From the NCBI GenBank assembly GCA_000635015.1, contig JFMR01000049.1, forward strand, positions 18,538-82,537: 64,000 nt of DNA. The letters are read 5' to 3'. This stretch comes from Prochlorococcus sp. scB243_498I20 (GTDB taxonomy: Bacteria > Cyanobacteriota > Cyanobacteriia > PCC-6307 > Cyanobiaceae). A model generated the notes under the pieces. It was not told the DNA's origin. It did no database searches and saw only the letters and a list, made by a program, of their open reading frames with translations. A program made the translations under genes and the position numbers. Below, in pieces: positions 42,082-50,429 of the stretch. How positions within the stretch are numbered: position 1 is the first letter of the stretch; each line of letters starts with the position of its first letter.

Positions 42082-43447
42082 TAATTTACTAAGAGCTCCA
42101 AACCAAAGTATTGAGGAAACTGGTTATGCCTGGTATGTAGGTAATGCTAGATTAATCAATTTATCTGGACGTTTATTAGGTGCTCACATTGCTCACTCTG
42201 GACTAATAGTCTTTTGGGCGGGAGCAATGATGCTCTTTGAGGTTAATCATTTCACTTTTGATAAACCAATGTGGGAGCAAGGTTTAATCTGTATGCCACA
42301 CGTTGCGATGTTTGGCTATGGAATAGGCCCTGGTGGTGAAGTTACTGATATCATGCCTTTCTTCCAGGCAGGTGTGGTTCATTTGATAGCTTCTGCTGTT
42401 CTTGGTTTTGGTGGTATTTACCATTCATTAGCAGGTCCAGAAAAACTCGAAGAAGATTTTCCCTTTTTCTCTACTGATTGGAGAGACAAAAATCAAATGA
42501 CAAATATCCTTGGATATCATTTGATTGTTCTAGGTGTAGGTGCTTTAGCATGGTCGGTTAACTGGTGTTTTATTGGCGGTGCATATGATACATGGGCACC
42601 AGGTGGTGGTGAGGTAAGACTTGTTAACCCAACTCTAGATCCAAGAGTAATTCTTGGTTATTTATTTAGATCTCCATGGGGAGGAGCTGGTTCGATAATC
42701 GGTGTAAACTCCATTGAAGATATTGTTGGTGGACATGTTTATGTGGGTATTACTGCAATCATTGGAGGAATATTCCATATATTTACCAAACCTTTTGGAT
42801 GGGCAAGAAGAGCTTTCATCTGGAATGGTGAAGGATTATTAAGTTATGCTCTTGGTGGAATTTGTGTAGCAAGTTTTATTGCTTCAACATTCATCTGGTT
42901 TAACAACACTGCTTACCCTTCAGAATTTTATGGCCCAACAAACGCTGAAGCTTCACAGGCACAAAGCTTTACTTTCCTAGTGAGAGACCAAAGAATTGGA
43001 GCTAATGTAGGTTCAACAATGGGACCAACAGGTCTAGGTAAGTATCTCATGAGATCTCCTACTGGTGAAATTATATTTGGTGGTGAAACAATGAGATTTT
43101 GGGATTTCAGAGGCCCATGGTTAGAGCCTTTAAGAGGACCTAACGGATTGAGCCTTGAGAAAATCCAAAATGATATTCAGCCTTGGCAAGTAAGAAGAGC
43201 TGCTGAATATATGACTCATGCTCCTAACGCTTCTATCAACTCTGTTGGTGGAATTATTACTGAGCCTAATGCTGTTAACTTCGTTAACTTAAGACAATGG
43301 TTAGCTGCAGCTCAATTTTTCCTAGGATGGTTTACATTCATCGGTCACCTTTGGCATGCTGGACGTGCTAGGGCAGCCGCTGCTGGTTTCGAAAAAGGAA
43401 TCGACAGAAAGAGTGAACCAGCTCTAGAAATGCCTGATTTAGATTAA
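42065..43447 (+). CDS. psbC: Photosystem II core antenna protein CP43
   Basis: A 460-residue six-helix antenna protein binding about 13 chlorophylls. [34 protein letters not shown], and the large lumenal loop before [13 protein letters not shown] are typical; [17 protein letters not shown] has the Arg/Glu ligands of the Mn4CaO5 cluster. Translation begins at GTG (42065) inside psbD, with a GAGGAGG ribosome-binding site at about 42049. The frame extends nine codons further upstream, but the conserved start METPF fits GTG. Confidence 0.97.
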   Translation: METPFNNLLRAPNQSIEETGYAWYVGNARLINLSGRLLGAHIAHSGLIVFWAGAMMLFEVNHFTFDKPMWEQGLICMPHVAMFGYGIGPGGEVTDIMPFFQAGVVHLIASAVLGFGGIYHSLAGPEKLEEDFPFFSTDWRDKNQMTNILGYHLIVLGVGALAWSVNWCFIGGAYDTWAPGGGEVRLVNPTLDPRVILGYLFRSPWGGAGSIIGVNSIEDIVGGHVYVGITAIIGGIFHIFTKPFGWARRAFIWNGEGLLSYALGGICVASFIASTFIWFNNTAYPSEFYGPTNAEASQAQSFTFLVRDQRIGANVGSTMGPTGLGKYLMRSPTGEIIFGGETMRFWDFRGPWLEPLRGPNGLSLEKIQNDIQPWQVRRAAEYMTHAPNASINSVGGIITEPNAVNFVNLRQWLAAAQFFLGWFTFIGHLWHAGRARAAAAGFEKGIDRKSEPALEMPDLD

Positions 43448-43460
43448 CTCCTATTTCAAC

Positions 43461-43495
43461 AAAAAAAGCCCTATCTAAAGATAGGGTTTTTTTTT
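43461..43495 (+). terminator. Terminator between psbC and maf
   Basis: CCCTATCT (43469-43476) pairs with AGATAGGG (43479-43486), flanked by seven A residues on the left and nine T residues on the right. It can stop transcription from both convergent genes. Confidence 0.92.
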
Positions 43496-43506
43496 ATTCA
43501 ATTTTA

Positions 43507-44118
43507 TTATCTATATAAATTTTTTCTGAGCCATGGCAAACTTAAGCCCATTACATTACTGAAACAACCCTCTATTTTTTCTATATATTTACCACCTATA
43601 CCTTCCAAGGCAAATCCTCCTGCGCAATATAAAGGTTCATTTGTATCTACATAACTCTTGATTTCCCAATCCTCCAAATTAGAAAAATAAACTCTTGAAC
43701 TTACTGTTTTTTTTATTATTTCAGTGATTTTAAAAATTTTGGAAGTTGAATCAAAATTCCCAATTATTAGAGTATGACCAGTATGTAAAAATCCAACTTC
43801 TCCAGACATTTTTTTCCATCTCATAAATGCCTCCTCTTTATTAGATGGTTTTCCATAAGCTTCTCCTTTAAATTCAAAAATTGAATCGCACCCAAGTATT
43901 TCCATAGGTCCAAAATTAAATTCTTCGGGCAATGAAAAGTTTTGAATATTTTCAGATAAACTATTAGCCTTTTGAAAAGATAATTCCAAAGCTAAATTGA
44001 ATATATTCTTTTCTTGAATAGTAGTTTCATCAAAGTTACTTGATATTTGGATAAATTCGATTTGACAATTTTCTAGTAATTTCTTTCTAGATTGAGAAGC
44101 AGAGGCTAGAATTAACAC
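43507..44118 (-). CDS. maf: Maf-like nucleotide pyrophosphatase
   Basis: A 203-residue protein of the Maf/ham1-like superfamily that hydrolyses non-canonical or modified nucleoside triphosphates. [15 protein letters not shown] opens it, followed by SNFDET, a GCDSIFEF catalytic aspartate motif, and [26 protein letters not shown]. The end, [19 protein letters not shown], is conserved. Length is normal. Confidence 0.93.
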   Translation of the reverse strand: MLILASASQSRKKLLENCQIEFIQISSNFDETTIQEKNIFNLALELSFQKANSLSENIQNFSLPEEFNFGPMEILGCDSIFEFKGEAYGKPSNKEEAFMRWKKMSGEVGFLHTGHTLIIGNFDSTSKIFKITEIIKKTVSSRVYFSNLEDWEIKSYVDTNEPLYCAGGFALEGIGGKYIEKIEGCFSNVMGLSLPWLRKNLYR

Positions 44119-44184
44119 AAATTTTTTACCAAATTATAATTCAATTTAATAATTAATAAATTTTAAAATTAATATAAATTACTA

Positions 44185-45714
44185 ATGGAGTTAGAAGCAA
44201 AATTACATGAAATAAGGAAACCAATAATGGTCCTAGGTACTTCCAGTGGAGCAGGAAAATCCTTAACGGTTACCGCTATTTGCAGGATTCTTAAAAATTT
44301 AGGAGAAGAACCAATACCTTTTAAAGGACAAAATATGAGTAACAACGCTTGGGTTGATTGGGAAGGTGGAGAGATGGCATATTCACAAGCACTTCAAGCT
44401 TTTGCTTGTGGTATTAATCCCTATACAGAGATGAATCCCATTTTATTAAAACCACAAGGAAACTCAGTAAGCGAGGTGATTCACCTTGGCAAAAGCATAG
44501 GCACCACAACCGCACAAAATTACTATAAAGATTGGTTTATTCCAGGCTGGGAAGTAATTAAAAAAAGTTTAAATTCTATTTACGAACGGAATCCGAATTG
44601 CCGCTTAATTATCGAAGGGGCTGGCAGTCCAGTAGAAATGAATTTAATTCATAGAGACCTTACTAATTTAAGAATTGCAAAATATTTAAATGCAAATTGC
44701 ATATTAGTTACTGATATTGAAAGGGGAGGCGTATTTGCACAAATAATTGGTACTCTTGAATTAATGAAGCCTGAAGAAAAGAAACTTATTAAGGGAATTA
44801 TTATAAATAGATTCAGAGGAGACCTTTCATTATTTGAAAATGGTAAAAAATGGATAGAGAGTAAAACTCAAATCCCAGTTATTGGAATTATTCCATGGTT
44901 AAATGATTCATTTCCTCCAGAGGATTCTTTAGATTTAATAGAAAAAAAATCAATTTCTAAAAATCCTGAAATCAAAGTTGGAATTATAAAATTACCATCT
45001 ATTAGTAACTTCTCGGATTTTGATCCCCTTGAAAATGAAGAAACAATATTAATTGAATGGATTAGAAAATCGCAAAACCTAAGTAAGTATGATTTCATTA
45101 TTCTGCCTGGCAGTAAACAAACGATTAAAGATCAAATCTTTCTTGAAAACTCTGGCTTATCTCAGGATATAAGGGACTATTCAAATAACGAGGGAAATAT
45201 TATTGGAATTTGTGGAGGTTTACAAATGTTAGGTACAACTCTTGAAGATCCTTTTTCTAAAGAGGGTTCCAAAAAATTTTCTGAACAAAAAATTAAAGGT
45301 ATTGGATTACTACCATTAAAAACGACCTTCTTTAAAAAAAAAATAACACGTCAAATCAACTCTAAATCTATATGGCCATGCCAATCAGAAATTAAAGGAT
45401 TTGAAATTCATAACGGTCAAACTGTATTAGATGAAATCCAAAGTTCATTAAAGATTAATCCTATTTTTGAAGATTCAGATCTTGGTTGGTACAAAGAAAA
45501 TAATAGAAGCGGAACTATCGCAGGAACATACATTCATGGGATATTTGAAAATGACAGTTGGAGATCTCAATATATTAATTTAATAAGGAAGAGTAAAAAT
45601 TTACCAATATTAAATAAAAAATCAATATCTTATAAAGATAAGAGAGAATCCATTATTGATAATCTTGCGAATGAATTCCAAAAACATTTAAATCTCAAAT
45701 CATTTTTAAGTTGA
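44185..45714 (+). CDS. cobQ: Cobyric acid synthase CobQ
   Basis: A 509-residue glutamine amidotransferase that amidates the corrin ring, a late step in cobalamin (pseudo-B12) synthesis. GTSSGAGKS (residues 18-26) binds ATP; PFKGQNMSNNAWV and the VEMNLIHRDLTN loop are characteristic. The glutaminase domain has GICGGLQMLG with the nucleophilic Cys and TYIHGIFEN with the His. No cobalamin riboswitch is visible upstream. Its stop overlaps the ferredoxin start. Confidence 0.97.
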   Translation: MELEAKLHEIRKPIMVLGTSSGAGKSLTVTAICRILKNLGEEPIPFKGQNMSNNAWVDWEGGEMAYSQALQAFACGINPYTEMNPILLKPQGNSVSEVIHLGKSIGTTTAQNYYKDWFIPGWEVIKKSLNSIYERNPNCRLIIEGAGSPVEMNLIHRDLTNLRIAKYLNANCILVTDIERGGVFAQIIGTLELMKPEEKKLIKGIIINRFRGDLSLFENGKKWIESKTQIPVIGIIPWLNDSFPPEDSLDLIEKKSISKNPEIKVGIIKLPSISNFSDFDPLENEETILIEWIRKSQNLSKYDFIILPGSKQTIKDQIFLENSGLSQDIRDYSNNEGNIIGICGGLQMLGTTLEDPFSKEGSKKFSEQKIKGIGLLPLKTTFFKKKITRQINSKSIWPCQSEIKGFEIHNGQTVLDEIQSSLKINPIFEDSDLGWYKENNRSGTIAGTYIHGIFENDSWRSQYINLIRKSKNLPILNKKSISYKDKRESIIDNLANEFQKHLNLKSFLS

Positions 45715-45956
45715 AAGAAAAAAATTTAAAAGTAATATGGCCAAACAATAAAGAAACATTTGTTTCAGATGGTGATGACTGGTTTTCTTCTGCTGAAAAA
45801 GCTGGTTTAGAAATACCTACAGGCTGCCTCACAGGAAGTTGTGGAGCCTGTGAAATAGATGTAAATGGTAAAACAGTAAGAGCTTGTATAAGTGATATTA
45901 AAAGTAATAAAAAAAGTCTATTAAAAGTTTCTCTAACTACAGACCCGTTTTGGTAG
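45711..45956 (+). CDS. Plant-type [2Fe-2S] ferredoxin
   Basis: An 81-residue small ferredoxin. Cluster ligands are Cys39, Cys44, Cys47 (GCLTGSCGACE) and Cys59 (VRACI). It is shorter and more divergent than PetF and may serve a specific partner, perhaps in cobalamin or other biosynthesis. It starts at TTG overlapping the cobQ stop, so is translationally coupled to it. Confidence 0.85.
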   Translation: MKEKNLKVIWPNNKETFVSDGDDWFSSAEKAGLEIPTGCLTGSCGACEIDVNGKTVRACISDIKSNKKSLLKVSLTTDPFW

Positions 45957-46096
45957 AAATGAATTTTTTGTTTCGTTAACTTAAAAATTTAATTTGATTC
46001 GAATTCTAGATTTTTTTTTGAAGATTTTGTCCAAAATCGCGTTTACTCGAATATTAATACAATTTTAATTCCAAACCAATTCAAAGGTTGAGGGCT

Positions 46097-47791
46097 TTAT
46101 TTTGGAGTTCCAAAACGCCAAACTAAACTAACGTCAAAGGTATTGGCATCAAGATTCCCTTCTTTGGAGATCACTTTACCTATGCCAGTTTGAAGACTGA
46201 AGTCGTCACTTAGCTGGTACTCTGCTCCAACACTGGGTTTGTACAATAAAGCGCTCCCGCTATCAACACCTCCTCCACCTCCAGCACCTATAAGCATTTC
46301 ACCGTATAGTTGCCAATTCTTCCAGCTCGGGCCAAGAACGCCCACCCCCCAGTGACCCTCTGAATATCCACCCGCGCCTCCTCCGTAGGCACTTAATCCT
46401 TGTCCTGTTAGGTACCACCAATTTCCTCCCATCCAATCTAATTTTCCTCCTAAAAGTTGCATATCACGCACAGAGCCACCCTTACGTTGCGCATCAAAAT
46501 ACCACTGGTGCGCAGGGCGAAAACGCCATTTATTAATTTGTATAAGGTCTGTTTCCTTTAAGGGTGCTCCTTTTTGATCCTTAGCAAAGTTTTCCATTAC
46601 ATATGCCAAATTGAAGCCGAGATATGTGGGATCAAAATTGCCATCTGGGGCGGTGAGATAGCCGCCGTCGATGATCATACTTAAATCATTAGAAAATCTA
46701 TATTCCATTCCAAGATTTACTCGAGCAACAAATCCTCCGCCGGTTTCGACTGCACCTCCCCCAGCTCCGCCAATGGTTAAGGCGGGGAGCAGCGCCAGAC
46801 GATCATCATTTGTTAGGGGAAGGCGATATCCTATGCCTGCCAAAAGTTCGGCGTAACCTCCTACTCCACCTGATACGGCGCCAGAAGTTTCAAAGGTAGT
46901 AAACCAGTTTTCATCAAGAAAGTAAGTGTAATCTACACCTACCAGTCCCAAAGAATCATCAATTGATCCACCGGAGGTAGTTTTGCTGTCGCTAGATGGA
47001 TAATAAGCTCTAACGCGTGCGGCAAGGTGCGATCGATGGCGGCTCACATTGCTCGAATCGACTCCGAAGTAATCAGCTGCCGTCAGGTCATCATCTTCCC
47101 AATTGAGTGTCGGCGAAGTGAAAGGGATATCTAATGAAAGCGCGATTGCATCACTGGAAATCTCTCCGTTGGGGAAGTCTACGAAGGAATAATTTAGGCC
47201 AAGTGCACTCCACTTAAAGTCGTACTTTAGACCGATATGGGGGCGTATCATTAGTCCTCCCCCTTGTGCCGCAGCACCGCCGCCGCCGGCACCCACATAG
47301 GCTCCTGTGTCAAGAATCAAGTTATCTGTTAACTTACGTTCTAAGCCCAAGGTATAGCCACCAGTAAAGAATCCGCCACGATTTCCCGTCGCAGCGCCAT
47401 AAAGAGTTATACCGCCATAAAGCCAAGAATTTAGTCGATCGTAAGCTCCTATACTGTATAAACCCATATATTCGCCAACGTTTGGCATTTCAATTTCCTC
47501 AAAGGAAAAACGCAACATTCGATTGCGCCAAGAAGGAGACTCAATCGAGGTTGATTTGGTACCAGAAACTTGATCAACTGAAAAACCTTGTTTATTTTGA
47601 TTTTTGAAATAATTCTCATCACTTTTGTAAGATTTCCAGATAATCTTTTTTAACGGTTTTGATTTATTTTCCTCTACCTTTTCCCAAATCACAAAATTCA
47701 TTCCAGACGAATCTTCTTTTACTTTTTCGGCAAATACTCCAAGAAAACTTAATAATTGGCTAAATAATAATATATAAAAAATCGACTTCAT
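46097..47791 (-). CDS. Outer-membrane beta-barrel-like protein with triplicated Gly-rich repeats
   Basis: A 564-residue exported protein with a signal peptide (residues 1-21) and an AT-coded polar region to about residue 97, followed by a body made of alternating strands. Three related blocks at about residues 160-222, 333-397 and 495-560 each carry AGGGG-type runs, then LxxxPxxGxEYxxSDxxxL, a DGN or EGN turn and a terminal strand. The final VWRF suits outer-membrane assembly. The DNA of the body is about half G+C with CGC and CGA arginine codons, quite unlike the neighbours. I know no firm family name; pore, adhesion or surface roles are all possible. Confidence 0.7.
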   Translation of the reverse strand: MKSIFYILLFSQLLSFLGVFAEKVKEDSSGMNFVIWEKVEENKSKPLKKIIWKSYKSDENYFKNQNKQGFSVDQVSGTKSTSIESPSWRNRMLRFSFEEIEMPNVGEYMGLYSIGAYDRLNSWLYGGITLYGAATGNRGGFFTGGYTLGLERKLTDNLILDTGAYVGAGGGGAAAQGGGLMIRPHIGLKYDFKWSALGLNYSFVDFPNGEISSDAIALSLDIPFTSPTLNWEDDDLTAADYFGVDSSNVSRHRSHLAARVRAYYPSSDSKTTSGGSIDDSLGLVGVDYTYFLDENWFTTFETSGAVSGGVGGYAELLAGIGYRLPLTNDDRLALLPALTIGGAGGGAVETGGGFVARVNLGMEYRFSNDLSMIIDGGYLTAPDGNFDPTYLGFNLAYVMENFAKDQKGAPLKETDLIQINKWRFRPAHQWYFDAQRKGGSVRDMQLLGGKLDWMGGNWWYLTGQGLSAYGGGAGGYSEGHWGVGVLGPSWKNWQLYGEMLIGAGGGGGVDSGSALLYKPSVGAEYQLSDDFSLQTGIGKVISKEGNLDANTFDVSLVWRFGTPK

Positions 47792-47994
47792 ATGAAAACT
47801 TCAGAGCTCTTATAACCTAATTATAATTAACAGATAATAGATGCATCAATCTAATTACCCAAAAAATATAATTCTCTACTGGGAAAAACTAATATTTTAC
47901 ATTTACCCCATTTTGAAAAAATTTATCTGCCAATAAAGTTAAATAAGAATTAGAGAAAATTTCTATTTGGTAAAGTGATCAAGGTTAAACTTAA

Positions 47995-48543
47995 CTATAC
48001 ATTCCAAATTATCAAATAAAGAAAAATATAGTAAAAAACTGAACCTAAAAATGTATTTATAAAAATCACCTTTATCTTGATATTTGAAGAGGCGATAATA
48101 TAACTACCCAAAACATGAGGCAGTATTGGGAAAGATCTTATGATTAAAATATAAAAGGATTTAAAAGTAATATTCTCAAAGAATTTATAAAGATTATTTT
48201 TTTCTGAATTTTTTAAAAATAATATATTTCTAGAAAATTTAAATTTAATTTTCCTCAGTATGAAAACTTGAATTACACTTAAAATGGTTAAAGCAGGAGT
48301 AAAAAATAAAACATAATTCAAGCCAAAAATCTTTATTAAAATAAAATCAAAAATAATTGATAATGGGAGACCTAAAAATATAGAAACTATATTTAAAGCA
48401 ATCAAATATTTGTATTGAATATTATTGAAGAAGGACTCAAGATCATAAGTGTATTTGAATATTAGAGCAAAAAAATAAACCACTAAATAGGTAAAAAATA
48501 TTTTAAAAATTAATGATTTAAAATTTAGACCTTTTTTATTCAT
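47995..48543 (-). CDS. VTT/TVP38-like membrane protein
   Basis: A 182-residue integral membrane protein with about five helices. The RSFPILPHVLGSYIIAS segment and following NTFLGSVFYYIFLY match the core of the VTT (DedA/TVP38/TMEM64) family, whose members act as lipid scramblases or in membrane homeostasis. It has a very high AT content. The start is divergent, six bases from a small plus-strand gene. Confidence 0.6.
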   Translation of the reverse strand: MNKKGLNFKSLIFKIFFTYLVVYFFALIFKYTYDLESFFNNIQYKYLIALNIVSIFLGLPLSIIFDFILIKIFGLNYVLFFTPALTILSVIQVFILRKIKFKFSRNILFLKNSEKNNLYKFFENITFKSFYILIIRSFPILPHVLGSYIIASSNIKIKVIFINTFLGSVFYYIFLYLIIWNV

Positions 48544-48548
48544 ATGGA

Positions 48549-48710
48549 ATGAACATTAATAATGATTATCAAGAACGCAGAGGGCAAATAACATCTTTTC
48601 CTACAGGGGAAATTATAGAACCAAACAGGAAATATTTAGAAAGTGACTCTTTTATCCACCAACGCATTTTTTGTATATTAGGGAACACTTGGAATAATAT
48701 AGGAAAATAA
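48549..48710 (+). CDS. Small polar protein, unknown function
   Basis: A 53-residue protein, MNINNDYQERRGQITSFPTG then EIIEPNRKYLESDS and a hydrophobic end with one Cys. It is adjacent to the divergent VTT gene. The terminator of the neighbouring Yfr2 RNA also works in this direction. No family recognised. Confidence 0.45.
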   Translation: MNINNDYQERRGQITSFPTGEIIEPNRKYLESDSFIHQRIFCILGNTWNNIGK

Positions 48711-48730
48711 ATAAAAGGAATGAATATGCA

Positions 48731-48825
48731 AAAAAAGACCTCTATTTCTAGAGGTCTCTTTAGGTTTTACTAGATCTAGTGTTTCCTTGTTTCCACTGTT
48801 TTAGTAAAACCACTCCTTCACACTA
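48731..48825 (-). ncRNA. yfr2: Yfr2-family small RNA
   Basis: On the minus strand a perfect 10-bp stem GGTTTTACTA / TAGTAAAACC (48811-48802 with 48772-48763) encloses an apical part with AGTGGAAACAAGGAAACACT, i.e. two copies of GGAAACA in the loop, the defining feature of the Yfr2 family. A terminator follows (stem AGACCTCTA / TAGAGGTCT, 48757-48749 with 48744-48736) with seven T residues. Yfr2 RNAs are abundant in cyanobacteria and affect polysaccharide and carbon-related targets. The 5' end is estimated from a -10-like TACTTT; it may be off by several bases. Confidence 0.85.
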
Positions 48826-48906
48826 CTCTAAAGTATTCCATGTTTTTCTTATCCGTGGAAGGGGCGAAGGGAATGTTACTTAACTGTCACATGTGGAAGT
48901 TGTCTA

Positions 48907-49509
48907 TTAAATAAGGAATAAAAAACACCCTGCAACAAATCCACTTAAATGACCTAATAAACTTACACCTGGCAAAAAAGAGAACATCAAACCTATGAAG
49001 CATATTGTCTTTGACATTTTCTGAACTTCATAATTGGACTGAAAACCAATTTCTTTACCTAAAAAATATTTCTTTCCATAAAAAGAAGTTAATAGTAAAA
49101 ATCCAAATAAAGCATAAATTATTCCACTAAATCCTAAAACGGCATAATTCGGATAGATATTAAAATACGATAAGATCTTTTCGTATCCCCAGATAATAAA
49201 AAAATTTAAAAAAGAACAACTTAAAATAAATTTCAAATAAAAAAATCTGTTTTTGTTTCCAAGTCTCATTAAAAAATATCTTGTAATGATTATTCCACCG
49301 AGATTGCTTAATAAATGATTTAAATCTGCATGAATTAGGATTGATGTAAAAATCCTATAAGGTTGATCACTAATTAATTTTGGTACAAAGTAAAAATATT
49401 CTTTATCAATAACTCCAATTAAATCTGTAAGTATAAAAACTGAAATTAAAAGAGATGCGCTTAGGATGTATTGCCAATCATATTTAGATATTGAATTATT
49501 AATTGCCAT
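48907..49509 (-). CDS. Rhomboid-family intramembrane serine protease
   Basis: A 200-residue membrane protein with six predicted helices. The catalytic dyad is visible: Ser128 in GFSG and His187 in GHLSG; HADLNHLLSNL (residues 60-70) is the family's HxxxN-type segment. Such proteases cleave membrane-spanning substrates within the bilayer. Natural targets are unknown here. The gene is between a Yfr2 RNA and a small Cys-containing gene. Confidence 0.85.
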   Translation of the reverse strand: MAINNSISKYDWQYILSASLLISVFILTDLIGVIDKEYFYFVPKLISDQPYRIFTSILIHADLNHLLSNLGGIIITRYFLMRLGNKNRFFYLKFILSCSFLNFFIIWGYEKILSYFNIYPNYAVLGFSGIIYALFGFLLLTSFYGKKYFLGKEIGFQSNYEVQKMSKTICFIGLMFSFLPGVSLLGHLSGFVAGCFLFLI

Positions 49510-49602
49510 ATTTTCTTTAGTTTTATACTAAAAGAATATCTACTTACTTAGAAGAGAAGACCTTCAAAAGAGTCTATAAAACGTCTTGAATTTATATTAC
49601 CT

Positions 49603-49761
49603 TTAGTAAACTTTGCAATGAGAACTTGTTGGGTGATCTATGCACTCTTTCTCCCAATAATCTTGTCTTGAATCTTTTGGCAGTTGATAATTAAAATCAT
49701 GCATTTTCCAGATATCTGAAGTTGCATTTCTAAGGGCAGTGAATGGAGTGGTAAGTCTCAT
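49603..49761 (-). CDS. Conserved small protein with DHPT-C-VY tail
   Basis: A 52-residue soluble protein with a strong ribosome-binding site (AGGAGG) before its ATG. The end, KECIDHPTSSHCKVY, has two Cys and matches the D-H-P-T-x-x-x-C-K-V-Y tail seen in a group of small marine cyanobacterial proteins. The function is unknown; a metal or disulfide role is possible. Confidence 0.65.
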   Translation of the reverse strand: MRLTTPFTALRNATSDIWKMHDFNYQLPKDSRQDYWEKECIDHPTSSHCKVY

Positions 49762-49849
49762 AAAACCTCCTATATCTCTACTCCTTAATTATCCTCTTAT
49801 TCATATGAAATTAATAGAGTATTAATACCCGAGTATTAGTGCTTTGCGG

Positions 49850-49980
49850 TTGTCGCTACTATCTTTTCTAATTAAGTAGGAGTAGAAATAATTCAGGAGT
49901 CAAAAGCACTTCATCGACTTTGTGGACAGCGAGGTGCATAAGACTCGAAGAGGGCAAATAAATGCCCTCTTATTTTATTA
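49850..49980 (+). ncRNA. Candidate small RNA with terminator
   Basis: A stem GCACTTC/GAGGTGC (49906-49912 with 49931-49937, two G-U) is followed by a strong terminator: GAGGGCA/TGCCCTC (49950-49956 with 49963-49969) and TTATTTTATT. No open frame is present. The start is uncertain; TACTAT at about 49857 is a possible -10. No family resemblance recognised. The plus-strand reading is indicated by the T-rich tail on that side only. Confidence 0.5.
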
Positions 49981-50006
49981 TTGGGACTTCCAGAAACGAT
50001 AAATTA

Positions 50007-50029
50007 ACGGAGAGGGTGTCATCTGAACT
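50007..50029 (+). repeat. Distal copy of the tRNA-Ser 3' end (att-like)
   Basis: ACGGAGAGGGTG is identical to 51736-51747. The following TCATCTGAACTCA aligns with the tRNA's GGATTCGAACCCA at about two thirds of positions. GGTGTCATCTGAACT (50015-50029) also matches 13 of 15 bases of the copy at 51487-51501. Confidence 0.65.
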
Positions 50030-50204
50030 CAGAATTGACCCTAGTATTCATCAGCAATCTTAGAGTTATAAGATAAAAATGCTGAAAAAGGCTCCATTTT
50101 ATACTACACCAAATCGGAAAATGTTATTTTGTCTGCCCCCTAAAATAACACTTTTTTAGGTGTTAGGGAACGCTAAAATAATACTCTAAATTCCCTCAGT
50201 TCGT

Positions 50205-50233
50205 TTGATATAACTGAGTTTGTATGCTACAAT
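50205..50233 (+). promoter_or_regulatory. Strong plus-strand promoter inside the insertion
   Basis: TTGATA (50205-50210), a 17-base spacer and TACAAT (50228-50233) preceded by an extended TG. The start would be near 50240. TATGCTACAAT is the same string as the distal -10 of the hli cluster (18981-18991). No plus-strand protein gene follows. Confidence 0.6.
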
Positions 50234-50237
50234 ATTG

Positions 50238-50300
50238 GTATCTAAGTCGGACTATTTTCAAGTTCTTTATAAAAAGAATAATCTATTACTTTCCGACAGT
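50238..50300 (+). ncRNA. Candidate RNA from the insertion promoter
   Basis: Downstream of the promoter, GTCGGA (50246-50251) pairs with TCCGAC (50292-50297), and inside it TTCTTT pairs with AAAGAA around a 4-nt loop. No terminator is obvious, so the RNA may run on and be antisense to the 3' end of the lyase gene. Confidence 0.35.
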
Positions 50301-50429
50301 AAAGATAAGAAATCAATCAAAAAATATAAACATTTCTATCTGAGAAATCCAGATTAGAACTGCAATAAAACACTTTATCAACACGACCGAGAAACACCCA
50401 CTTGAACCTGCTCATCAAAAGATCGCAGA

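Larger units (their letters stand above)
49762..50429. other. Long non-coding stretch with RNA-like structure
   Basis: About 670 bases without a credible protein gene. It holds two candidate RNA signals (49850-49980 and 50205-50300), the tRNA-end copy at 50007-50029, and a 7-bp hairpin CTCAGTT/AACTGAG at 50195-50218. Base composition is less AT-rich than nearby intergenic DNA, as expected for structured RNA or recently acquired sequence. Confidence 0.5.

Noticed and set aside
44100..44184. Search for a cobalamin riboswitch before cobQ
   Set aside because: The gap is short and AT-rich, with no B12-box-like sequence.
48811..48825. ACTCCTTCACAC on the plus strand resembles the Yfr1 core ACTCCTCACAC
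   Set aside because: It has an extra base. The structure and double GGAAACA loop show that the RNA here is a Yfr2-type on the other strand.
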